A stretch of DNA of 64,000 nt from Pseudoalteromonas sp. T1lg48 (GTDB lineage Bacteria; Pseudomonadota; Gammaproteobacteria; Enterobacterales; Alteromonadaceae), in assembly GCF_002964785.1 (NCBI RefSeq), contig NZ_PQCC01000018.1, forward strand, positions 186,001 through 250,000, written 5' to 3'. A program made the position numbers and the translations under genes. This document shows, piece after piece, positions 26,074-34,050 of the stretch (positions are counted from its first letter, which is position 1; every line of letters starts with the position of its first letter). Below the pieces are notes generated by a model. The model was not told the origin of the DNA, ran no database searches, and saw nothing but the letters and a program-made list of their open reading frames with translations.

Positions 26074-27939
26074 TTAATTCGTTACGGTACACACTAAACA
26101 GCGGGCATAAATACCTTCTGGGTCGTTAAAGGCTTTAAGCGAGCTAACTTGCTGTTCAATCTGCTCGACGAAATTATCGAACTGCATGGCCGCACCGACG
26201 CTGGCGCTTTGCGGTGCTTGCTTGGTAATCAGAGATTGAACCATAGCAGTACCGAACAGGTTTTGAATGAAAATATCCTGTGGCGATAATGGCTGCTCAA
26301 TAAGCTTCACATCATAGTGCTTAAGGCTCGCCAATTTGGCGGCGGCACTGATGGCAGCCTGTTTATCGCCAAGCTGGTCAACGAGGCCTAATTCTTGAGC
26401 CTGAGTCGCTATCCAAACACGGCCCTGAGCGATTTTATCGACTTCTTCAATGGGCAGGCCGCGAGACTCGGACACAACCTTTAAGAAGCGCGCATAGGCG
26501 TTTTCAACACTCATTTGAATGGCTTGAGCCAGTTTGTCGTTTAGGCCAAGTAATACGGATGAACCTTTCATCTCAGTGGTGCCGACGCCGTCCGAGTAGA
26601 TACCCAGTTTTGCGGCGCTGTTTTCAAAGGTCATAATGGTACCGAACACGCCGATAGATCCGGTAATGGTGCTCGGCGCGGCCCAAATCTCATTGGCGGC
26701 ACTGGCAATCCAGTACCCACCTGAAGCGGCTACCGAACCCATGGATGCAACCACGGGCTTACCCGCTTCTTTTAAGGCGATCACTTCACGACGAATCAAT
26801 TCCGATGCGAACATGCTGCCACCACCTGAGTCGATACGAAGAACCACGGCCTTAACGCGATCATCGTTACGTGCTTCGCGAAGAAGGGCAGCGGTGCTGT
26901 CGCCGCCTATCTCCCCGGCTTTACGATGACCATCAACTATAGTGCCTTTGGCGACGATCACCGCTACTTTTTCGGTTAGCGGATTATCCATAGCCATCGG
27001 CAGCTTGAAGGTAGCCAGGTAGTCGTTAAAGCCAATCTGACGGAAGCTGTTGCCGTCATCATCGAGACCGACTAGGTCGATTAGCTGTTGACGCAGCTCT
27101 TGATTGTTTTTAAGGGCATCAACCCAACCATACTTGAGCGCGTATTCGGCGCCATTGCCATCAACCTGCTCCAGTTTGCTGAGATAAGTGTCCAGGGTTT
27201 CGTCAAAATTGGATTGCTCAAAGCCGCGCAGGGCTGCCACTTCGTCTTTATATTGCTGCCATAGGTGTGACAACCATTCTTTGTTCGCTTCTTTTGCCGC
27301 CTGTGACATATCATTGCGGATCAGCGGCTCGACCGCAGATTTAAAGGTACCAACGCGGAACACATGCTGGGTGATCTTGAGCTTGTCCAGGGCATCTTTA
27401 AAATACACAGGGTAGACACCAAAGCCTTCGATAGAGACGCCGCCGTATGGGTGTAGATTAATTTCATCGGCGTGAGCCGCCAGGTAATACTGACTTTGGG
27501 TGTAATAGTATCCCGTGGCAATAACCGGTTTGCCTTGGGCCTTAAAAGCATCAATGGCTTTCGCGATGGCCGCAAGCTTATTGATATGGGCGCCACCTAG
27601 GTTCTGCACATTCAATAGCATGGCTTCGATGCGTTCGTCACTGGCAGCCTTGTTGATCACATCAACCACATCGTCAACCAGGATCTCTGCTGGTTCATCT
27701 TGAGCGCCCATAGACTGGGCGAGGGCGGCATCGAGAGGGTCCACATAGCGTTTTTGTTCGACCAGGTAGCCATTGAGGTTTAGGTTAAGCACCGCGCCTT
27801 TGGGAACCAGAATCTCGCCATCGTCGCTCGTAATCGAGGCAATCACGACGATAACCAGTGCTATGAAGATGATGTTGACCACAAGGCGGCGGGAAAAGTT
27901 AATTCCATCCCATGTGGCTTTTACTACTTTCTTAATCAA
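26074..27939 (-). CDS. sppA: Signal peptide peptidase SppA, 67K type
   Basis: Inner-membrane serine protease facing the periplasm that degrades cleaved signal peptides. The 621-residue length fits the long duplicated form (E. coli 618). One N-terminal membrane anchor (about 21-38, VNIIFIALVIVVIASI) precedes two SppA/ClpP-like halves. The catalytic Lys sits in FRVGTFKSAVEPL near 200 and the Ser in SMGSVAASGGYWIA near 400. It is divergent from fadH; ansA follows in the same direction, but a terminator-like hairpin lies between them. Confidence 0.95.
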   Translation of the reverse strand: MIKKVVKATWDGINFSRRLVVNIIFIALVIVVIASITSDDGEILVPKGAVLNLNLNGYLVEQKRYVDPLDAALAQSMGAQDEPAEILVDDVVDVINKAASDERIEAMLLNVQNLGGAHINKLAAIAKAIDAFKAQGKPVIATGYYYTQSQYYLAAHADEINLHPYGGVSIEGFGVYPVYFKDALDKLKITQHVFRVGTFKSAVEPLIRNDMSQAAKEANKEWLSHLWQQYKDEVAALRGFEQSNFDETLDTYLSKLEQVDGNGAEYALKYGWVDALKNNQELRQQLIDLVGLDDDGNSFRQIGFNDYLATFKLPMAMDNPLTEKVAVIVAKGTIVDGHRKAGEIGGDSTAALLREARNDDRVKAVVLRIDSGGGSMFASELIRREVIALKEAGKPVVASMGSVAASGGYWIASAANEIWAAPSTITGSIGVFGTIMTFENSAAKLGIYSDGVGTTEMKGSSVLLGLNDKLAQAIQMSVENAYARFLKVVSESRGLPIEEVDKIAQGRVWIATQAQELGLVDQLGDKQAAISAAAKLASLKHYDVKLIEQPLSPQDIFIQNLFGTAMVQSLITKQAPQSASVGAAMQFDNFVEQIEQQVSSLKAFNDPEGIYARCLVCTVTN

Positions 27940-28082
27940 AATCAGACCCTTAATTTTAAAATCTGCTCTACACCTAGTTTAGACTTCCATATTAGCCCAA
28001 AGACTTCAAAATTTTAAACAGAAAAAAGTAACTAAGTGTTTACAGTTATCTCTGTTTTCGCCACTGCGACTGTCGAATCTAC

Positions 28083-28130
28083 TTGCCGCTGAATGCAAAA
28101 ATCGCTACTCTCAAACAGGTATGACCAGAT
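28083..28130 (+). promoter_or_regulatory. fadH promoter with FadR-like operator
   Basis: TTGCCG (28083-28088), 17 bp, TACTCT (28106-28111). AACAGGTATGACCAGAT at 28114-28130 matches 14 of 17 positions of the E. coli FadR operator read as AACAGGTCCGACCAGTT, and it covers the expected transcription start. Repression by FadR, relieved by long-chain acyl-CoA, is the expected logic for this beta-oxidation gene. The fadR gene is not in the window. Confidence 0.7.
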
Positions 28131-28149
28131 TAGTTAGAAGAGGATAGCC

Positions 28150-30120
28150 ATGCTAGAACAACCATTAGAATTAGCGCATGGGCAGATACGAAATCGCCTG
28201 GTAATGGGCTCGATGCACACCGGCTTAGAAGAAGGGTGGCATAACCGTAAGCGTTTAGCGGCGTTTTATGAGGAGCGTGCCAAAGGCGGTGTTGGCCTGA
28301 TTATTACCGGCGGCTATAGCCCCAACCTGCGTGGCAAACTCACCCCCATCTCGTCCTCATTTAATACCTTATTCGATGTGCTCAAGCACAAAAAATACAC
28401 CCAGGCGGTGCATAAACACGGCGGTAAAATTTGTTTGCAGCTGCTTCATGCGGGCCGTTACGGCTATCACCCTTTTAACTGTGCACCGAGCGCCATTAAG
28501 TCGCCGATCACGCCCTATGCCCCTAAAGCCATGACCAAGGGCATGATCAAAAGCACCGTTAAAGATTTTGCCAACAGTGCCCGTTTGGCGCAGCAGGCAG
28601 GCTACGATGGCATTGAAATCATGGGTTCAGAGGGGTATTTGATCAATGAATTTATGGCCCCCCATACCAATCAGCGCGACGATGAATACGGCGGTGATAA
28701 CAGCGGCCGTATGCGTTTTGCCAAGGAAATCGTAGAGGCGGTGCGTGCCCAGGTTAGTGATGAATTTATCATTGTCTTTCGTCTGTCTGTGATGGACCTT
28801 ATTCCCAATGGCTCCAGTGCTGAAGAAGTCAGCGAACAGGCCAAAGTATTGGCCGCCGCCGGTGTCGATATATTTAATACGGGCATAGGCTGGCATGAGG
28901 CAAGGGTGCCGACCATTGCTTCTATGGTACCGCCGGGGGCTTTTCGAGAAGCGTCGCAGCGTTTAAAGGCGGCGACCGATAAACCTGTGATTGCGGTAAA
29001 TCGTATTAACACTCCAGAGATAGCCAATGAAATACTAGGCGCCGGGCAAGCGGACATGATCTCTATGGCCCGCCCCTTATTGGCCGACCCGGAGCTGTTT
29101 AACAAGTATGCGCAGCAGCGCAGCGAGCAGATCAACATCTGTATTGGTTGTAACCAAGGTTGTTTGGACCATGTTTTCAAGGGGCAACGGGCCACCTGTT
29201 TGGTTAATCCCTTGGCGGCGTTTGAGCTTGACTTGGCGATTGAACAGGCCGAGAAAAGTAAAAATGTGCTCGTGGTTGGTGCCGGCCCGGCGGGTCTGGC
29301 CGCCAGTATTTATTTACGCCAGCGTGGCCATCAGGTCACCTTAATCGAGCGCTCCGATACCACTGGCGGTCAGTTTAACCTGGCCATGCGTATCCCGGGC
29401 AAGGAAGACTTTCAATTGGCGCTTAAATATTTTAGCGAAGAAGTGGTGCGCCAGGGCGTGCAACTTCATATGAACACCGCCTATGACGATTCGATGCAAA
29501 GTGACTATGATGATATCGTTTTTGCCTGTGGTGTTTCGCCCAGGCAGGCGAATTTTCCTTGCGAAGATGGTAAACGCGTTTACAGCTACGATGAGGTGAT
29601 CCGCGGTGACGTGGAATTGGGCTCGCGCATCGCTATTCTCGGTGCCGGCGGAATTGGTTTTGATATGGTAGCGTTTTTAACCGAAGAGCATCATCAAAGC
29701 ATTGCAAATTTTAAGGCGCAGTGGGGTATTGAGCAGCCAGTTGCACTGCATAAGAGCGACAAGAAACTCTACATGCTTAAACGCAGCAGTGGTCGCTTTG
29801 GTGCGGGACTAGGCAAGACTACCGGCTGGATCCATCGTCAGGTTGCCAAAATGCACGGCGTCGAGCAAATCGCCGATTGCCAATATGTGCGTTTCGACGC
29901 CGAAGGGCTGCATATCACAGTTGCCGGGACGGCAAGGGTGCTTGATGTGGATACTGTGATTGGTTGTATTGGCCAAACGTCTAACGACAGCGAAATCAAA
30001 CAAGCACAGCAGGGTACAGGTAAAGCCAATCTGCATGTGATTGGCGGTGCCAAATTGGCGGCAGAAATCGATGCCAAGCGCGCCATTAAAGAAGCCCTGA
30101 TGGTGGCAAGGGAAATTTAA
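28150..30120 (+). CDS. fadH: 2,4-dienoyl-CoA reductase (FadH)
   Basis: NADPH-dependent iron-sulfur flavoenzyme that reduces 2,4-dienoyl-CoA, needed to oxidise unsaturated fatty acids with even-position double bonds. At 656 residues (E. coli 672) it has an N-terminal FMN TIM barrel of the old-yellow-enzyme type (GGYLINEFM region replaced by GSEGYLINEFMAPHTNQRDDEY), the 4Fe-4S Cys set CIGCNQGCLDHVF...C near 335-355, and VVGAGPAGLAAS for FAD near 376. GAGGATAGCC precedes the ATG. Confidence 0.95.
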   Translation: MLEQPLELAHGQIRNRLVMGSMHTGLEEGWHNRKRLAAFYEERAKGGVGLIITGGYSPNLRGKLTPISSSFNTLFDVLKHKKYTQAVHKHGGKICLQLLHAGRYGYHPFNCAPSAIKSPITPYAPKAMTKGMIKSTVKDFANSARLAQQAGYDGIEIMGSEGYLINEFMAPHTNQRDDEYGGDNSGRMRFAKEIVEAVRAQVSDEFIIVFRLSVMDLIPNGSSAEEVSEQAKVLAAAGVDIFNTGIGWHEARVPTIASMVPPGAFREASQRLKAATDKPVIAVNRINTPEIANEILGAGQADMISMARPLLADPELFNKYAQQRSEQINICIGCNQGCLDHVFKGQRATCLVNPLAAFELDLAIEQAEKSKNVLVVGAGPAGLAASIYLRQRGHQVTLIERSDTTGGQFNLAMRIPGKEDFQLALKYFSEEVVRQGVQLHMNTAYDDSMQSDYDDIVFACGVSPRQANFPCEDGKRVYSYDEVIRGDVELGSRIAILGAGGIGFDMVAFLTEEHHQSIANFKAQWGIEQPVALHKSDKKLYMLKRSSGRFGAGLGKTTGWIHRQVAKMHGVEQIADCQYVRFDAEGLHITVAGTARVLDVDTVIGCIGQTSNDSEIKQAQQGTGKANLHVIGGAKLAAEIDAKRAIKEALMVAREI

Positions 30121-30146
30121 TTTCCCGTCCTTATACTCGTTAATTT

Positions 30147-30173
30147 TAATGCCGCTCAACAGCGGCATTTTTT
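30147..30173 (+). terminator. Terminator after fadH
   Basis: AATGCCGCT (30149-30157 region) pairs with AGCGGCATT (30161-30169) over a short loop, followed by a T-run to 30173. Confidence 0.88.
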
Positions 30174-30263
30174 ATGCTTTTAATATTTTTTGTAATAAAA
30201 GCAGGGGAATGCAGGTCTTTGTGCTATATCATTAACAGCTTGTTTACTAACAAAGGTTGTCCC

Positions 30264-30953
30264 ATGCACACACGAGTTGCCACTACCCATCAGGAAGTCC
30301 CGTTAGGGCCGTTACAGGCTTTTGATGGCTTAGCGCCCTTATTAATGCGCTTAATTTTGGCGCCGGTGATGATCATCGCCGGCTTTAGCAAATTGAACCT
30401 AGGTAACAGCCATTTGTCCTGGTCAGACCGAGTGCTCGCCGATCCCAATGTGGTGGCCTGGTTCGGTAATAGTGATTGGGGATTGGGTTTGCCTTTTGCC
30501 GATGTGTTTGCATTTTTGGCGGGCTGGGCGGAGTTTGCCGGCGGCTGGTTGCTCCTGGTTGGGTTGTTTACTCGCTTGGTTGCTATTCCTTTGATGATCA
30601 CCATGGTGGTGGCGGCCACGACTGTCCATTGGGATAACGGCTGGTTTGCCATCACGCCAACCGATACACAAACAAGTCCGGCGCAGGTATTGGATTGGGC
30701 CGGCATTGAGGCGGCCCAGAAAAGCCTTGATAACTCTGTGGCGGCGAAAATGCGCCTGGAGGTGATAAAAACCCTGGTCGCCGAACACGGACGCCCAAGC
30801 TATTTATATGAGCGCGGCAATATTGTCATTCTCAATAATGGTATCGAGTTTGCTGCTATCTACTTTGTGATGCTGCTGTCGCTCTTTTTTGTTGGCGGCG
30901 GTCGTTATGTCAGTTTGGATTACTACCTTGTGCCACGAAGAAGGCGCACCTAA
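30264..30953 (+). CDS. DoxX-family membrane protein
   Basis: 229-residue inner-membrane protein of the DoxX group. About four membrane segments are visible: LLMRLILAPVMIIAGFSKL (with the typical G-x-x-K after the first helix, about 26-44), FADVFAFLAGWAEFAGGWLLLVGLF, LVAIPLMITMVVAATTV and FAAIYFVMLLSLFFVGGG, with a longer soluble insert between the last two. The family is linked to small-molecule or redox functions, but no role is settled. I chose the ATG at 30264 (AAAGG 8 bases upstream); the frame is open back to 30174. Confidence 0.8.
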   Translation: MHTRVATTHQEVPLGPLQAFDGLAPLLMRLILAPVMIIAGFSKLNLGNSHLSWSDRVLADPNVVAWFGNSDWGLGLPFADVFAFLAGWAEFAGGWLLLVGLFTRLVAIPLMITMVVAATTVHWDNGWFAITPTDTQTSPAQVLDWAGIEAAQKSLDNSVAAKMRLEVIKTLVAEHGRPSYLYERGNIVILNNGIEFAAIYFVMLLSLFFVGGGRYVSLDYYLVPRRRRT

Positions 30954-31039
30954 AAGGCTACTAAGGTGCAGCCTCTTATCAGCCTAGGGCGACTGTGGTA
31001 GCCTTAGGCTAAAGTACATAAGAGAAAGATCCACCCACA

Positions 31040-31591
31040 ATGAATGCAACAGAGCTGTTATTAAATCGCCAATCCGATAGCCAACTATCTTATCCAGGCC
31101 CATCACCACATCAGATGGAACTGATCCAACAAGCGGCATTGCGCGTGCCGGATCACGCCAATCTTGCTCCCTGGCAGTTTATTGTTTTAGAAGATGAGCA
31201 ACGTGAAGTACTCGGTCGCATCTTTGCTCAGGCTGCCGTGGCCGAAAACATGGGCGAGCGTACCATAGAGCGCGCCGCCAGTTTAGTGGACAGGGCACCC
31301 ATGGTGATCGTCTGTATAATGAAATACACCCCGCACGACAAGGTGCCTAGAGTCGAGCAAATAGCCAGCGCCTCATGCGCTACCTTTGCCATGCAGCAGG
31401 CGGCTTTTGCACAAGGTTTATCGGGGATCTGGCGCACCGGCGCATTTGCTCAATCGCCTACGGTTAAATCCGAGCTGGGGCTCAGTGTCGACGATGAAAT
31501 TATTGGCTTTTTGTATCTAGGCACGCCCACCTTGGATTGCCCTAAAAAACGTCGTCATCAAGTGGCAGATTTCTTTTCTTATGGTATCTAA
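31040..31591 (+). CDS. Nitroreductase-family protein, YdjA-like
   Basis: 183-residue FMN-dependent NAD(P)H oxidoreductase, probably a dimer in the cytosol. The opening LLLNRQSDSQLSYPGPS and ALRVPDHANLAPWQFIVLED (about 36-55) match the YdjA subgroup, and GIWRTGAFAQSPTVKSELG and IIGFLYLGTP close the fold. The natural substrate is unknown. It is followed by its own terminator. Confidence 0.9.
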   Translation: MNATELLLNRQSDSQLSYPGPSPHQMELIQQAALRVPDHANLAPWQFIVLEDEQREVLGRIFAQAAVAENMGERTIERAASLVDRAPMVIVCIMKYTPHDKVPRVEQIASASCATFAMQQAAFAQGLSGIWRTGAFAQSPTVKSELGLSVDDEIIGFLYLGTPTLDCPKKRRHQVADFFSYGI

Positions 31592-31684
31592 GCTAGCTGA
31601 GGGCGCCGCACTAACAGAGCAATAAAGTGGTGCCGTCATCTTAGATTAATATTCGCTCATTTATACTCTATTTTTTGCTTAATT

Positions 31685-31705
31685 AATCACTTTGAGTGGT
31701 TTTTT
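31685..31705 (+). terminator. Terminator after the nitroreductase gene
   Basis: AATCACT (31685-31691), loop TTG, AGTGGTT (31695-31701) with one G-T wobble, then a T-run to 31705. A second T-run follows near 31713. Confidence 0.65.
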
Positions 31706-31778
31706 ATACCGGTTTTTTTTGTTAGGCTAAGAAATGTACAGAATTGTAACTAACAAAATAATAAGAAGATAAGAGTCA

Positions 31779-32156
31779 ATGGGTAACTTATTCTTAAGAG
31801 AAAAAGAGCGTTGGGGATTATGGTCATTTTGGGGTGTAATTGGCGCTATGCTGACCACGTACGTGGCAATGGCCACTGAGGCGCCTTTATACATTACCCT
31901 CAGCGCCATGTGCGTAGTGATCTTGGTATCGAGTTGGATGCTTTACAGTAAGCGCTATGATTTTTTGCGTGCCCTCAAGGTCACCGCTTATGTATTGTGT
32001 TTTAGCGTGCTACCGGCACTGACTTTGCTAATTATTCCAGCCACAAAACAGCAGCGTGGCGAGCTTATCATGCAAAGCTTGCTGTTTGCTCTGATCGCCC
32101 TGATTGGTTGTGTGGTGTGCGCGCTCATTGCCAAGCGTCCTAAACAATATTATTAA
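31779..32156 (+). CDS. Hypothetical membrane protein (125 aa)
   Basis: Unrecognised inner-membrane protein with four hydrophobic segments, about residues 15-32, 36-55, 68-87 and 97-117. Basic residues at the N-terminus (LREKER), between segments 2 and 3 (SKRYDFLRALK) and at the C-terminus (AKRPKQYY) suggest both ends face the cytosol. It has its own intergenic space on both sides and is followed by a tRNA promoter. The ribosome binding site (AAGATAAGAG) is moderate. Confidence 0.75.
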   Translation: MGNLFLREKERWGLWSFWGVIGAMLTTYVAMATEAPLYITLSAMCVVILVSSWMLYSKRYDFLRALKVTAYVLCFSVLPALTLLIIPATKQQRGELIMQSLLFALIALIGCVVCALIAKRPKQYY

Positions 32157-32193
32157 ACAAGCCCCTCAATGCGGCGAGCGCTCAGGGTTAGAC

Positions 32194-32229
32194 TTTACTT
32201 TCGCACCCAAAGCTTTTAATATGCGCGCC
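32194..32229 (+). promoter_or_regulatory. tRNA-Ser promoter with GC-rich discriminator
   Basis: TTTACT (32194-32199), 17 bp, TAATAT (32217-32222), then GCGCGCC. The GC-rich discriminator is what stringently controlled stable-RNA promoters show. The mature tRNA begins at 32235. Confidence 0.7.
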
Positions 32230-32234
32230 AGTTC

Positions 32235-32325
32235 GGAGAGATGGCAGAGCGGTTGAATGCACCGGTCTTGAAAACCGGCATGGGTTAATAGCCCATCTAG
32301 GGTTCAAATCCCTATCTCTCCGCCA
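32235..32325 (+). tRNA. serT: tRNA-Ser (anticodon UGA)
   Basis: A 91-nt type II tRNA with CCA encoded. The acceptor GGAGAGA (32235-32241) pairs with TCTCTCC (32315-32321). The anticodon stem CCGGT/ACCGG holds the loop CTTGAAA with anticodon TGA at 32269-32271. A long variable arm (GGGTTAATAGCCC) and TTCAAATC T-loop are present. It reads UCA and wobble serine codons. Confidence 0.97.
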
Positions 32326-32338
32326 CCTCATTCTAAAG

Positions 32339-32361
32339 ACCGCCCACGTGGCGGTTTTTTT
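32339..32361 (+). terminator. Terminator after tRNA-Ser
   Basis: ACCGCC (32339-32344) pairs with GGCGGT (32350-32355) over CACGT, followed by a T-run to 32361. Confidence 0.88.
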
Positions 32362-32404
32362 CGTTATAGTGTCTGGATTCTGATAGCATAATGGAGTTTA
32401 CAAA

Positions 32405-32767
32405 ATGGCAGCACCGATGCGCATTTTCTTTTGGCTGGCGTTAGCCTTTTTTTACGCCATGGGCTTGGACGTGGTCAATACGCTGGTGCTTGATGCACAG
32501 TTGGATACCCTGGCTCAATTGGCGAGTTTTGCCGTCTTCAACCTGTTAGTGGCGCACTTGATAGTCAAGTACGAAACGCAATTTTCCACCTTGTGCGCGC
32601 TTTTGGTAGGCTGCCTGGGCATAATTGGCTGTGGCGTTATCTTATGGCCTTGGTTTATCCATATGCCGTATTGGCTATGGGCTTATTTGATCGTGTCCTT
32701 ATTGGTTTTCACCTGGGCTTGGCCGCTGGTCGCTAAGAAAATGGCGAATATATCGGCAAACAAATAA
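32405..32767 (+). CDS. Hypothetical membrane protein (120 aa)
   Basis: Unrecognised, very hydrophobic protein with four likely membrane helices at about 5-25, 36-53, 59-80 and 88-108, and a short cytosolic tail KKMANISANK. The ATG at 32405 has TGGAG about 9 bases upstream. It lies between the tRNA terminator and fklB and reads the same way as fklB, 95 bp ahead of it; no terminator separates them, so they could share a transcript. Confidence 0.7.
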   Translation: MAAPMRIFFWLALAFFYAMGLDVVNTLVLDAQLDTLAQLASFAVFNLLVAHLIVKYETQFSTLCALLVGCLGIIGCGVILWPWFIHMPYWLWAYLIVSLLVFTWAWPLVAKKMANISANK

Positions 32768-32862
32768 ACATAGCGCCGGTTTTTGGGCGTAAGCCTGACG
32801 TACCGTCTTGAGTATGTTACCCTGTGCCCGAATTTTATATTTTCAAAAAGATGGACGATTTT

Positions 32863-33480
32863 ATGTCTGATAAATTTACTACCCATGCAGATAAAGCCAG
32901 CTACGGTATTGGCCTGCAAATGGGCGAGCAACTTAAAGCCAACCCTTTTGACGGACTTAACCTGAACTCAGTATTCGAAGGCATGAAAGATGCTTTCACC
33001 GGTGAGAGCTTCCAAGTTGAGATCCCTGAAATTCAAGCAGCGTTCGAAAAGATCAATGCTGAAATTCAAGCACGCCGTGAAGAAGAAGCGAAAGTACTTG
33101 CCGCTGAAGGCGAAGCTTTCCTTGCTGAAAACGCTAAGCGCGCAGAAGTAACGGTTACCGAGTCTGGCTTACAGTTCGAAGTAATTGAAGCTGGTTCTGG
33201 TGAGAAGCCTACTGCTGAATCAACCGTACGTACTCATTACCATGGTACGCTAGTAAATGGCACCGTATTCGATAGTTCATACGAGCGTGGCCAACCTGCT
33301 GAATTTCCAGTAGGCGGCGTGATCAAAGGTTGGACCGAAGCATTACAAATGATGCCAGCCGGTTCAAAATGGCGTCTATATATCCCGCACGATCTTGCCT
33401 ATGGTGAGCGCGGTGCCGGTGCTGCCATTGCGCCTTACTCGACGCTTATCTTCGATATCGAGCTACTTGAAATTCTATAA
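32863..33480 (+). CDS. fklB: FKBP-type peptidyl-prolyl isomerase (FklB)
   Basis: 205-residue FKBP22 homologue, a dimeric cis-trans prolyl isomerase and chaperone. An N-terminal helical dimerisation domain (about 1-85, ASYGIGLQMGEQL) is joined by a long charged helix (INAEIQARREEEAKVLAAEGEA) to the FKBP domain (about 100-205: THYHGTLVNGTVFDSSYERG, FPVGGVIKGWTEAL, IPHDLAYGERGAG). I chose the ATG at 32863 because MSDKFTTHADKASYG aligns with family N-termini; the frame opens earlier at a GTG (32824). Confidence 0.95.
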   Translation: MSDKFTTHADKASYGIGLQMGEQLKANPFDGLNLNSVFEGMKDAFTGESFQVEIPEIQAAFEKINAEIQARREEEAKVLAAEGEAFLAENAKRAEVTVTESGLQFEVIEAGSGEKPTAESTVRTHYHGTLVNGTVFDSSYERGQPAEFPVGGVIKGWTEALQMMPAGSKWRLYIPHDLAYGERGAGAAIAPYSTLIFDIELLEIL

Positions 33481-33493
33481 TTTTAAGTGTGAT

Positions 33494-33522
33494 AAAAAAC
33501 CCGCCAACAGGCGGGTTTTTTT
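33494..33522. terminator. Terminator between fklB and the DUF2062 gene
   Basis: AAAAAACCCGCC (33494-33505), loop AACA, GGCGGGTTTTTTT (to 33522). It works for both converging genes. Confidence 0.92.
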
Positions 33523-33543
33523 GTTTTTAATTCAGAGCTTAGG

Positions 33544-34047
33544 CTATTTGCGCGATTCCCATGCCTTTTTCACACCGCGACACCATAAATAGTCAACTAA
33601 AATAAACCCTATCAGTGCAGCCAAGGCGCCACAGACTGCAGAGCCGAGTAAAAAGGCCGGGCCTATGGTGGTGAGGCTATCGGTAAGCCATTGCCAGCTG
33701 GGCTCAAAGTAAAATTCCTGTTGTGGGTGGCCGAGGATCCAAGTGCCCACCACATAAGAGCAGTAAAAAATAGGTGGCATGGTTAAGGGGTTGGTGATCC
33801 ACACAAGGGCGATTGAAAGCGGCAAATTAACGCGCAGGGGAATAGCGACGGCCGCAGCTAAAATCATTTGAAAGGGAACTGGAATGAACGCAAAAAACAA
33901 GCCAACGGAGAAGGCTCCTCGTGCAGAACGCCTATTTAGGTGCCAGAGATTGGCATCATGTAATAGCCGCCCAAAAATACGAAGCGATTTAAGCTGCTTG
34001 ATCTTATTATGATCGGGTAAGAACCGTTGAATGGTTTTCTTCGCCAT
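33544..34047 (-). CDS. DUF2062 membrane protein
   Basis: 167-residue protein of the DUF2062 family, function unknown. RRSARGAFSVGLFFAFIPVPFQM and the hallmark ITNPLTMPPIFYCSYVVGTWILG are visible, with three to four membrane segments and basic N- and C-terminal ends. Its ATG at 34047 lies only 3 bp from the comEC ATG on the other strand, so the two genes overlap in their control sequences. In related genomes DUF2062 genes often sit beside comEC. Confidence 0.88.
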   Translation of the reverse strand: MAKKTIQRFLPDHNKIKQLKSLRIFGRLLHDANLWHLNRRSARGAFSVGLFFAFIPVPFQMILAAAVAIPLRVNLPLSIALVWITNPLTMPPIFYCSYVVGTWILGHPQQEFYFEPSWQWLTDSLTTIGPAFLLGSAVCGALAALIGFILVDYLWCRGVKKAWESRK

Positions 34048-34050
34048 TGG

